Source: Zeus faber (lineage: Eukaryota > Chordata > Actinopteri > Zeiformes > Zeidae). Taken from it: a stretch of 64,000 nt of DNA. The DNA lies in NCBI GenBank assembly GCA_960531495.1, contig OY482848.1:37805820-37869819 (forward strand). The letters run 5' to 3'. Below the pieces are notes generated by a model. It searched no databases, was not told where the DNA came from, and was given only the letters and a program-made list of their open reading frames with translations. Positions 1 to 11,400 of the stretch are shown piece by piece (the stretch's first letter is position 1; each line of letters starts with the position of its first letter). Position numbers and translations under genes: made by a program.

Positions 1-539
1 AAGTCAAACAGCAGATGATGCAGGGGTATTAATATCAAATCAATACTTCTGATATGTTTAGAGACTGTGATATATTCATAGATATTGAGACATTCAAATG
101 AAATATTAATAGAAGGTTTCTATTAGATTCATGTCATTAATTTTCTGTGGATGATTTTGTATATTTGTAAAATTCAGTAGGAAACTAGGTTTTTGGGTTT
201 TTTTTTTTTTTTTTTTATATGAAATGCTGGTTTTGTACATTTTGGAAACATCTGGATTCCCAACTGGAAATAAAGAATAAAACCCCAAATAAAAAACATC
301 ACATCACTGCCCTGAGCCACAGCTCAGGCGGCGCCGCAGCATGGGCCTCTTTCCTCAGTGTCGTGTTGCAGAACATGCGTTGCTGCTGTGCACGTTATTA
401 ATATTTCAGCAGCTTCAGAGGGGATGAAACGCACACACATATACACAAACACACACTGTGATGTTTATATATCATTTATGACTGGCTCCACCCACTCTGC
501 GTTCTAACAGAAACATGGTGATGTCAGCAGAACGGGACA

Positions 540-1030
540 GGTGCAGGGCATGGTGAGGTGGGCGTAGCAGGACAGTAGGTTTTCATTGTGATGTGGGCGG
601 AGCGGGATAGTTGGTCACGGTGCTGTGGGCATAGCGGGACAGTTTTCCATCACAGTGCTGTGGGCATAGCGGGACAACTGGTCGTCACGGTGAGTTGGAC
701 GGAACGGAACAGCTGGTCGTCACGGTGATGTTTGCATAAGCGGGACAGCTGGTCGTCACGGTGATGTTTGCATAAACGGGACAGCTGGTCGTCACGGTGA
801 TGTGGGGGTGAAGCGAGATAGTTGGTCGTCACGGTGATGTGGGCGAGGCAGGACAGTTGGTCGTCACGGTGATGTGGGCATAAGCACTACAGATGGTCGT
901 CACGGTGATGTTTGCATAAGTGGGACAGCTGGTCGTCACGGTGATGTTGGTGGAGTGGGACAGCTGGTCGTCACGGTGATGTGGACATAGTGGGACAGCT
1001 GGTCGTCATGGTGATGTGGGAATAGCCGGA
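540..1030. repeat. 36-bp-unit minisatellite
   Basis: About 13 imperfect copies of a unit around ggtcgtcacggtgatgtggg, then a variable catagcgggacagct. It is upstream of slc8a1; no gene seen in 1-540 apart from a T21-22 run near 195-216. Confidence 0.9.
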
Positions 1031-1309
1031 CAGTTTGTCCAGAATCGATCTGAGAGGGTCACACCATCGCGATGGGGATGGAGCTGTCTGTTTGAGGGTA
1101 GTCTTTCCCATAGAGGAGACGGAAATTTAGGTTGCGCACAAAGAGAAAGACAGACAGGTAGTGCTTAGACAGACAAACATAGACAGACAGGCAGACAGAT
1201 GGTGCTCACTGAAGGTCAATGATCTGGACCTGAAGCAGATCCAGTTCTTCTATTAATAATACTCTTTATCTCTGTTCAACAGCAGGAATGTGTTGGACAC
1301 ATCGACCTT

Positions 1310-1870
1310 GACCCGGGTCCCCGGTCATAGTCTGTCCCCTAATCCCTAGCTTGCTCCCTGTTCCCTAGCTTGCTCCCTGGTCTCTAGTGTGTCCCCTGGT
1401 CTCTAGTCTGTCCTCTGGTTCCTCGCCTGGTCTCTAGTCTGTCCTCTGGTCTCTAGTCTGTCCTCTGGTCTCTAGCTTGTCCCCTGCACCCTAGTCTGTC
1501 CCCTGGTCCCTAGTCTGTCCCCTGGTCTCTAGTCTGTCCTCTGGTCTCTAGACTGTCCCCTGCCCCCTAGACTGTCCCCTGGTCCCTAGTCTGTACCCTT
1601 GCCTCTAGTCTATCCCCTGGTCCCTAGTCTGTCCCCTGGACCCTAGTTTGTCCTCTGGTCTCTAGCCTGTCCCTTAGTCTCTAGTCTATCCCCTGGTCCC
1701 TAGTCTGTCCTCTGGTCTCTAGCCTGGTCTCTAGCCTGTCCCCTGGTCTCTAGTCTTTCCTCTGGTCTCTAGCTTGTTCCTTGCCCCCTAGAAGGTCCCC
1801 TGGTCCCTAGTCTGTCCTCTTATCTCTAGCCTGTCCCCTTATCTCTAGTCTGTCCCCTGGTCTTGAGGGT
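1310..1870. repeat. about 20-bp-unit minisatellite
   Basis: Many imperfect copies of tctagtctgtcccctggtcc and variants. Confidence 0.9.
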
Positions 1871-2189
1871 GATCGGGGAGTCCAGGGTGATGGGGTAGTC
1901 CAGGGCCCCTGAAGAGGCCGGGCAGTGGACGGCGTAACGGGTGTAAGGGGGAACCTGTCTCTGCGTCCTTGTGTCTTATCAGAGACTGGAGCTCTGTAGC
2001 CTTGTATGGCAGGAGCCGCCACCACCGAGATAAGACGCCATGATTAGAACGCCATCTTTAGAATGGCATGATAAAACACCATCCTAAGAATGGCGTGATA
2101 AGTCGCCATGTTGGAACAGCGTAGAACAGAGTGAAGAGACTCTAGGGGATGGATCAATAGATCCATCAATGGATCTATTGATCAATTAA

Positions 2190-2400
2190 GATGTGGAGTC
2201 AGAGAGAGAGAGGGGGGAGGGAGGGGCAGAGACAGAGGATAGAGAGGGGGAGAGGGAGGGAGGGAGAGAGAGAGAGGGAAAGAGCAAGGGAGAAAGAAAG
2301 AGGGGAGAGACAGAGATGAGGGAGGGAGAGGAGCGAGAAAGTGGGAGGGAGGGAGGGAGGGGGTGAAGGGGGGCGGGGCAGAGAAGCAAATAAAGAGGGA
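2190..2400. repeat. purine-rich (GA/GGGA) low-complexity tract
   Basis: About 200 bp almost purely A and G on the plus strand (gagagagagg, gggagggagg). Confidence 0.9.
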
Positions 2401-2559
2401 AAAAGAAGGTTTCCTGTCGAAGCTAGACGACTCCTGTCGTTTTACTAGAGACAAATTTAAGAAATACTTATTCAAGTACTTCTTCAAGTACTTTTACCTT
2501 GAAGCTGTTTGGTGGTTGCCGATACGAACAATCGTGGAAAAGTTGTGAACGTCAGGATC

Positions 2560-3130
2560 AGGTATGTTCATCCCTCCATCTGTTCATCCCTCCTTCTGTT
2601 CATTCCTCCATTTTTCATCCCTTCATCTGTTCATCCCTCTGTCTTTTCGTCCCCAATCTATTCATCCCTCCACCTGTTCATCAAAGGGATGAACAGAAAT
2701 AAAAAAACAGTCTAACTCTGTTCATCCCTACATCTATTCATCCCTACATCTGTTAATCCCTCCATCTATTCACCCCCATCTATTCATCCCTCCATCTGTA
2801 AATTCCTTCATCTGTTCATCCCTCCGTCTGTTTATCCCTCCGTCTGTTTATCCCTTCATCTGTTCATCCCTCCACCAGTTCATCCCTTCAATTGTTCATC
2901 TCTTCATCTGTTCATCCCTCCATCTGTTTAACCCCTTAATCCCTCCTTCTGTTCATCCCTTCATCTGTTCAACACTTCATCCCTCCATCTGTTCATCCCT
3001 CCATTTGTTTATCCCTTCATCTGTACATCTGTTCATCCCTCCATCTATTCATCCCCTTATCCCTCCATCTGTACATCTGTTCATCCCTCCATCTGTTCAT
3101 CCCTCCATCCGTTCATCCCTTCATCTGAAA
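2560..3130. repeat. 16-bp-unit minisatellite
   Basis: Over 25 imperfect copies of catccctccatctgtt. Proteins rich in FIPPSVH read from it are artefacts of the repeat. Confidence 0.9.
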
Positions 3131-3139
3131 CAGTTCATC

Positions 3140-4082
3140 ACAGCCTGTGTTTCTTATGAATTAATTAAAAGCTACGATATCCAATTGTTTAAATTTTAGG
3201 TGTGTTTTACTATATATCATTACTTAATCATACAATTTTATGTAAATAATATTCTGATGCTTCTGGACAGAATCAAAGTACAACACATCATATGACAACA
3301 TATTTGGTCGTCATGTACCGTGTACAGTACATATCAGTGCTTGAAGTTGAAAGAAACAAGTGCTGGTACTCCCCTGGGTGGGTGGGTGGGTGGGGGCTAT
3401 AGCCCCTTTATGAATCTGTTTAGCATGTTCTGTTAACATGGGAGGGATTGACTGGAATGACAGATTTCTGAGTTTCCATGGAACGCAGAATCACTTCCTG
3501 CTGCCTCTCGACCGGAACTTGGAGTTTCTAACCCACCTGGAGCCTACCAACCTTACCAATGTCCATGTCCATATATGGTCAACAACGTCATGGCAACCCG
3601 GAGCCACAGCTTGCAACTTGTGCGTTCTAATAATCGATAAAATATGACATATTTTTCAGTATGTCCACTAGACAGCAGAACAGACGTCGGCAGCTTGTGC
3701 GAAGTGCCAACGAGGGCTAAAAGTCCAGGTGGGCAGAGAGTAAAATGTAGAAGTACTGGTACTGCCCAGTGGCAAGTACTGTGTTGTGGCAAGGACCGCT
3801 ACTGCGCCAGGGGTGAGTACCGATATTGCGCAGCAGCAAATACCACCCCAGTTGGAGCCCTGGTACATACACACATGTACACACATGCAGGTATTTTATC
3901 TGATCTTATGGTAGAATATACTATATATATCACATATATAGTACTATCACACTGTGCGCCATTCCAATATTGGAAATCCAGTGATACTTTGGGTGTTTTT
4001 CTGAGGTTCTCCACTAGAGGCAGTGTAGTTCTTCCACGTAAGTCGGAAGGAGGATCCACATCCGGTTTCTCCGTCTCCCCAG
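3140..4082. other. non-repetitive sequence upstream of the first slc8a1 coding exon
   Basis: Mostly unique sequence with a short (GGGT)n at about 3373-3397, the CArG box at 3569 and an AT-rich palindromic stretch near 3918-3945. No convincing exon was recognised; a non-coding exon 1 could lie here or further upstream. Confidence 0.5.
3569..3578. promoter_or_regulatory. perfect CArG box (SRF site consensus)
   Basis: CCATATATGG fits CC(A/T)6GG exactly and lies 508 bp upstream of the slc8a1 start codon in a non-repetitive island (about 3430-3650). CArG boxes are known regulators of the cardiac NCX1 promoter in mammals. Whether a promoter lies here is not known; a 10-bp palindrome can occur by chance. 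Confidence 0.3.
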
Positions 4083-4086
4083 AACC

Positions 4087-5852
4087 ATGTCTGGAGCCGT
4101 CCCGCTGCTGCTTCTCCATCAGCTGCTCCCCCTCGTGGCTGTCATCTGGTCCCACATCCCGTCTTCAGAGGCTGGACCTCCCCTCTTCAGCGCAGAGTCC
4201 AACATCTCCAGCAGCAACCACACTCAATGTGGAGGACGGACCGAGTGCATCGAGGGCGTCATCCTGTCAATATGGATGCCAGTCAACCCCCCCCTGGTGG
4301 ACAGACTGGCTAGGGCCACCATCTACTTTGTGGGCCTCGTCTACATGTTTCTGGGGGTGTCCATCATCGCAGATCGCTTCATGGCCTCCATCGAGGTCAT
4401 CACCTCCCAAGAGAGACAGATTACCATCAAGAGACCGAACGGGGAGAAGGTCACCGCCACGGTTCGGGTCTGGAACGAGACTGTTTCGAATCTCACCCTC
4501 ATGGCGCTGGGATCCTCCGCCCCAGAAATCCTCCTATCAGTTGTGGAGGTTTGTGGCCACAACTTTGATGCAGGAGAACTGGGTCCGAACACCATCGTGG
4601 GTAGCGCCGCCTTCAACATGTTCGTGATCATCGGTCTCTGCGTGTGGGTCATCCCAGACGGAGAACACCGCAAGGTCAAACACCTCAGGGTGTTCTTCGT
4701 CACCGCCACCTGGAGCATCTTTGCCTACACGTGGCTCTACCTGATTCTAGCGGTCTTCTCGCCCGGCATAGTGGAGGTTTGGGAAGGTCTTCTCACGCTC
4801 TCATTCTTCCCCCTGTGTGTCGGGTTGGCGTACATCGCAGATCGCAGGCTACTCTTTTACAAATATGTTTACAAGCGCTACCGAGCCGGGAAGCACAAAG
4901 GAATGATTGTAGAAATAGAAGGAGAGCCGGAGCTTCCCTCCAAGGTGGACGTAGAGATGGATGGCAGAGCGCAGAGCTCCCATGCAGAGGAGTTCCTGGA
5001 GGGGGGGTTGGACCCTGAGGAGCAAGATGAGGAGGAGAAGAGGAGGGAGATGGCCAGGATCTTAAAAGAGCTGAAGCAAAAACATCCAGACAAGGACATG
5101 GAGCAACTGGTGGAACTGGCCAATTACCAGTTTTTAAGCCAGCAGCAGAAGAGTCGGGCTTTCTACCGTTGCCAAGCAACCAGGATACTGACGGGAGCAG
5201 GGAACGTGTTGAAGAAGCATGCGGCCGACCAAGCTAAGAGAGCCATCCAGCACGACATCTGCTCTGAGGTTCCTCTCAATGACTTCTCGTCCAGGATCCT
5301 CTTTGACCCGGCGTCCTACCAGTGTCTGGAGAGCTGTGGCTCTATAGCCCTCAATGTGGTGCGCCGGGGCGGAGACTTGACCAGTACCGTGTCCGTGTAC
5401 TACCGGACTGAAGATGGCACCGCTAACGCAGGCTCGGACTACCAGCCCGCTGACGGAACCATTGTGTTCAAACCAGGAGAGGCCGAGAAGGAGATCAGGA
5501 TTCAAATTATTGATGACGACATCTTTGAGGAGGACGAACACTTTTTGGTCCACCTCAGCGACGTGGCGGTGCTGGATCCAGAACCGGAGCGGTACCAGAC
5601 CAGTCTGGGCCTGCCCTCCTCCGCCACCGTCACCATCTTTGATGACGACCACGCCGGGATCTTCACGTTTGAGGAGCCGCTGGTCACTGTGAGCGAGAGT
5701 GTGGGTGTGATGGAGGTGAAGGTGGTCCGGACCTGCGGTGCTCGGGGCGTGGTGGTCGTGCCCTACAGGACGGTCGAGGGAACAGCCAAAGGAGGCGGGG
5801 AGGACTTCGAGGACACGCATGGAGTCCTGGAGTTTGACAACAATGAGATTGT
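4087..5852 (+). CDS. slc8a1: slc8a1 first coding exon (membrane domain 1, XIP, CBD1)
   Basis: Encodes residues 1-588 plus two bases of codon 589. Residues 1-29 look like a cleaved signal peptide; NIS (39) and NHT (44) are N-glycosylation sequons. Alpha-1 repeat with GSSAPE (142-147) and GSAAFN (172-177) forms part of the ion path. Residues 253-272 match the XIP autoinhibitory segment (RRLLFYKYVYKRYRAGK). CBD1, about 395-525, has the acidic Ca2+-binding stretches DDDIFEEDE (476-484) and DDDHAG (519-524); CBD2 then begins. An acceptor-like tctccccag ends at 4082, four bases before the ATG, so the exon probably starts at 4083, as in mammals where exon 2 carries the start codon just inside its 5' edge. 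The donor is GT|gtaagt at 5853. No internal stop is present, so the exon looks functional. Confidence 0.96.
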
Positions 5853-8377
5853 GTAAGTTTTACTTCCTTCCATCCATCCATCCATCCATCCATCCATTAT
5901 CTATACCGCTTATTCTCGTGGGGTCGCGGGGGGGCTGGAGCCAATCACAGCTGTCATTGGGCGAGAGACGGGGTACACCCTGGACAGGTCGCCAGTCTAT
6001 CACAGAGCCGACATATAGAGACAAACAACCATGCACATTCCCATTCACACCTACGGTCGGAGTCGTTTTACTGCCTTGTCACTGCTTTTCCATAATTTGA
6101 TGATTGTGATGATACAAATGGTTAATCTTCATTGTGTTGAATTTTTGGAAAAATATATCCCTTAAATCCAAAATTTTGCGTTGATGCCGAGACCCCTGTC
6201 AACTGCTGTTTGAAAAACAGTTAATTCAGGGAATTCACTTTCTAATTAAAACACAAGTTTCGATGGAACCTAGTCTAACTTATATCTAACCTACTCTAAT
6301 ATCTAACCTAGTCTAGTCTAACGAATATCTAACCATGTGTAGTCCAACTAATATCTTACCTAGTCTAACTTACATCTAACCTAGTCTAACTAATATCTAA
6401 CCTAATTTTGTCTACCTAATATCCAACCTAGTCGAACATATATCTATCCTAGTCTAAATAATATCTAACCTAGTCTAACTAATATCTTACCTAGTCTCAC
6501 TAATATCTAACCAAGTCTAACTAATATCTAACGTAATCTTGTCTAACTAATATCCAACCTAGTCAAACTTATATCTAACCTAGTCTCACTAATATCTAAC
6601 CAAGTCTAGTCATACTACTATCTAACCTAGTCTAACTAATATCTAACCTAGTCTAACTAATATATTACCTAGTCTAACTAATATATAACCTAGTCTAGTC
6701 TAACTTATATCTAACCTAGTCTAACTAATACCTTACCTAGTCTAACTGATATCGAAGAAGAAGAAGAAACAGTCTTTAATTGTCACACGACACTCCACAA
6801 CACATGCTTGCACACACACATGCACATGCACATGCTTGATGGTGGCCGCTGAAATGGCTCCTCTGCTTTTGAGGAGCCATTTCCGGGGGCACAGCCAGGA
6901 GCAGTGGGCAGCGTACGTGGACGCGCCCGGGGACCAGGTGATAAGTGTCCATCGCTGGTCAGACCATGATGGTGCATGTTTTTGGTGGGGGTCCTTACTG
7001 ACGTGAGGTGGAGGAAACCCCATGTGAGCACGGGGAGAACATGCAAACTCCACCCAGAAAGGCTCCTGTTTGGGAGATAACCCACAGCGCCCCAGGCGGG
7101 AATCAAACCCAGGACCTTCTTGCTGTGAGGCAGCAGTGCAATGCACTGCGCCACCGTGCCACATTGAACCTAGTATAACTAATATCTAGTCTAGTATAAC
7201 TAATATCTAACCTAGTCTATTCTAACGAATATATAACCTAGTCTAACTGATATCTTACCTAATCTCACTGATATCAAACGTAGTCTAGTCTAACTAATAT
7301 CTAACCTAGTCTAACTAATATCTCACCTTGTCTAACCAATATCTAACCTTGTCTAGTCTAACTAATATCATACCTAGTCTAGCTAATATCTAACCTAGTT
7401 TAACTAATATCTCACCTAATCGAACTAATATCTAACCTAGTCTCACTAATATCTAACAGAGTCTAACTAATATCTAATCTAGAGTAGTCTAACTAATATC
7501 TAACCTACACTCAGTTCTGACAGTCTGAGTGTTTCCAGTCGTTCCCTGTTGCCGTGACGCTGCGACGTAGCAGATAAACAGACGCGTTGCGTCCTTATTA
7601 GGGAAGATGGCCGCCAGGCTGGCTGGCTGTCAGACTCTGAACTGGGAGCGCTGCTGCATTACTGGAGCATCCAAAACAGCACGCTATTCTGATCAACACC
7701 CATCAATACCGATCAATATGATCAATACTGATCAATACCGATAAATACTGATCGGCTTTTCATGAACCATATTTTCATGATTCATGAAAATATTCATTTT
7801 AATTCAATTCAATTTTCGGCAAAGAAATAGATGAATGCAGACTGTAAAGACTTATTTTAGTTTTTGTTATAGTTTATTCATCTTTTGAGTCATCATTCAT
7901 TTATTGATTTTAAATTTCAACTTTTCAAACTGATCATTTGAAGTTCCACTGAATGCTGCTGTTCACATTCATTCCTCCGGGGTCGCTGTGCACTGCTCAC
8001 CTCCGCCTGGCTCTGTGGTTCCTGCCCCCCTCTTTCTCCCTACCTCCCCCCAATCCCACCCCCCCTTCCATACCCACCTCTCTCCCCCTCTCTCTTTCTC
8101 TCTCTCCCTCTCTCTCTCCCTTTCTCCCTCTGCCCCCCCCTCTCTCTCCTCTACCTCTCTCTCTCTCCCTCCCTCTCTCCCCTCTTCCCCTTCTCTCCCT
8201 TTCAGTAAATCTGTTCAGATCAGTATTATTGACGATGAGGAGTATGAGAAAAACAAGCTCTTCGTCGTGGTTCTGGGGAAGCCGCGCCTCCTGGAGATGA
8301 GTGGCAGGAAAGGTGGAGTATCCTCCGTCAGCCTCGCCAACTGACCCCCATCACGCCAAGAGGGGGTGGAGGCACCT

Positions 8378-8417
<40 letters not shown>

Positions 8418-11400
8418 ACCCCCCGTCCCCCACAGGAAGAGCATCCTGGTGCGGGTCGTGGATCACGAGCTCTACCACAAGCACTGCAGCTTTAGCCTCC
8501 AGCTGCAGCCGCCATGTTGGAACAGGAAGTGGACAGGTGCTGCACTTCCTGTTGACTTGATGACCTTCTGTTCACCTTTTGGTGACATTTCTGATGACCT
8601 TTGACCTTCCTGATGGCCTTCTAGTGACCTTTCTGCTGACCTTCCGAGTGACCGTTCTGCTGACATTTGACCTTTAACTTTCTGATGATGTTTGACCTTA
8701 ATGATGACCTTCTTGTAAACTTTCTAGTGACCTTCTGCTGACCTTTCCGCTGACCTTCTTGCGACCTTTCTGATGACCTTCTACTGATATTTCAGCTGAC
8801 CATTCTGATGACATTTGACCTTTGTCTTCCTGATGGTCTCTGACCTTCCTGATGGCCTTTCTGATGTCCTTTCTTGTGACCTTTGACCTTTCTAATGACC
8901 TTTCACATCCTCCTTCATTGCTGTCATGGCCGCTGTGACATACTAGATACTGCAAGTTACATGTTACATGCTACATGGTGATATAGCCCACTTCCTTTCA
9001 GAACGTTGTCATGACGACATTGCAAAGAAACTTGCACCGCCGTCTTCCCCTCGCAATGCATTATGGGATACGCATCCAACCTCATGTGCAGTGTTTGATC
9101 CTACAATATTTCACCAGATCCAGTATCTTTCTGGTACTTTTCATACAGTATTTGATGCATACTATGGTTTCATACAACATGTTTACATACTAATTTGGTG
9201 TAGTAAATATATGCTAGTATGTACTAAGTAGTATTCCAGTATGTACTAAGTAATATATACTAAGCAGTATGCCAGTATGTACTAAGTAGTATGCCAGTAT
9301 GTACGAAGTAATATGCACTAATGTTCCTTGATGAATTGCATGCTGGGATACCTGGGTATGTTTTGGGTGGAGGGAACACGAACATCCTGGTATTTCATGT
9401 GGAAAAGAGCCACCCAGCTCCCCCAGTGGCTTCATTGTGTAGTGCTGCAACTGCTCTGGCGCTCCCTGTAGGACATCCTGGTGGACAGTTTTACTGTCTA
9501 ATGGATGAGTTCACTCCACCCAGAATTCTGAATCCAACATGGCCGCTCCGTCCACACATCTCTGACTGTGTCCTGTCTAACTGTCTGTTTCCTGTCTGTC
9601 TGACTGTCTCCTTTCTCTCTCTCCATCAGCTGTCTTGCTTCAGGAATCTGGTGAGAACTTTCTTTCTTCTGTTTTTTATTTACACCAAGTTCCATTGGCG
9701 TACCAACACCATAATGGTCCTGAAGTGAACAAACATGGCATCCGAGCTGCTTGGCATTCTTGGTCTGAATGTTGCTCTTTAACTCAAGCAGTAACTAGTT
9801 GCAGCAAATGGACTGAAGGAGGTTAAGACCTGGAGGAATTCCTGAATTGCTCCCAAGGGGTTAATAAAGTACCTTACCTTACCTTACCTACAGTACCTTA
9901 CCTACCTTCCCTTATCTTACCTTCCTTACTTACCATAACCTACCTGCAGTTCCTTACCTAACTTACCCTACCCTACATACCTTACCTTACTTTACTTACC
10001 GTACCTTGCCTACCTAACCTTATCTTACCTTTCCTTACCTACCGTACCTTGCCTACCTTACCTTACCTACCTTACCTTACCTACCTTACCTTACCTTTCC
10101 TTACCTACCGTACCTTACCTATCGTACCTGACCTGACCTCACCTTACCCTACCTTACCTTACCTACCATACCTTACCTTACCTACCTTCCCTTACCTGCT
10201 TTCCCTTACCTTCGTACCGTACCTTACCTTACCTCAATTTACCTTACCTTCTGTACCTTACCTTACATACCACACCTAACCTATCTTACCACACCTTACC
10301 TTACCATATCTTACCTTACCTTATCTTCCCTTACCAGCTTTTCCTCACCTTCCCCACCGTACCTTATCTTACCTTAATTAACCTTAGCTTACCTACTGTA
10401 CCTTACCTTACCTTATATACCGCACCTTACCGTATCTTACCTTGCCGTACCTACCTTACCTTACCTTATGTAATCTTAGTTTACCTACTGTACCTTACCT
10501 TACGTAATCTTAGTTTACCTACTGTACCTTACCTTCCTTTCCTTACCTTCCTTACCTTACCTTCATTACCTACCATACGTTACCCTACCTTACATTATTT
10601 ACCATACCTTACCTACCTTACCTATCGTAACTTACCTTCCTTACCTACCTTACCTTACATATCTTACTTTACATACCTTACCTACCTTATCAAACTTACC
10701 TTATCTCCCCTTACCTAACCTTATATTATATAACCTTATCTTACATTTTCTTACCTTATCTTTTCTTAACCCTTCTCTTATTTTTCTCTGACGTTTAAAA
10801 GCTTGGTATGAAGTAAAATCACAATTTTTCTCAATTTGTGTCAGAAAATCCTATCACACTTGGTGTGAAAAGAGTTTTACTCATGTTTTTCCTCATGTAT
10901 TATTTACTTAATAAAGATATGTTTAGCTTTAAAAACATTTAGATTCATCAGAAATTCTTTGAACATTCCTGATGGACTCCTTTCTAACCTTTCAGGGGCA
11001 TTCTTCAAAACAGGTATGGTGATGAATGATGTTATTATGCCTTTATGTTATTATTTAATTTAATTATTGCTTTATTAGAATTATATGTTATTATTGTATT
11101 ATTTTATTATCATGTTATATTATTAGGTCTTATTTATTAGTCCCTCCTTCTCTCATAATAATAGATAGAACCCACACACAAACAGGAATGTGGTGTTATT
11201 ATCACAATGATATCTAATAATGTTATGAGTGTCATAATGTTCTCACTGGAGTCTTTACTTTTTTATTCCTATTCCTAAAAGAAAAAAGGCTGTACGGTGA
11301 GTTAACAGTACTACTATAGTACGACAGTACGACTTTACTACAACAGTGGTACTATAGTACGGTATTGTATGGTACGGTACCACAGTGCTACTGTAGTACT

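Noticed and set aside
540-1030. Possible CRISPR-like repeat-spacer pattern
   Set aside because: The whole 36-bp unit is repeated with point changes; there are no unique spacers of constant length.
3644-4627. Plus-strand open frame of 327 codons overlapping the first slc8a1 coding exon
   Set aside because: It is in a different frame from the clearly conserved NCX1 frame starting at 4087 and has no recognisable domain; a shadow frame in GC-rich coding DNA.
8215-8666. Minus-strand frames opposite exons A and B
   Set aside because: They include TH repeats from the (TG)17 run; the conserved frame is on the plus strand.
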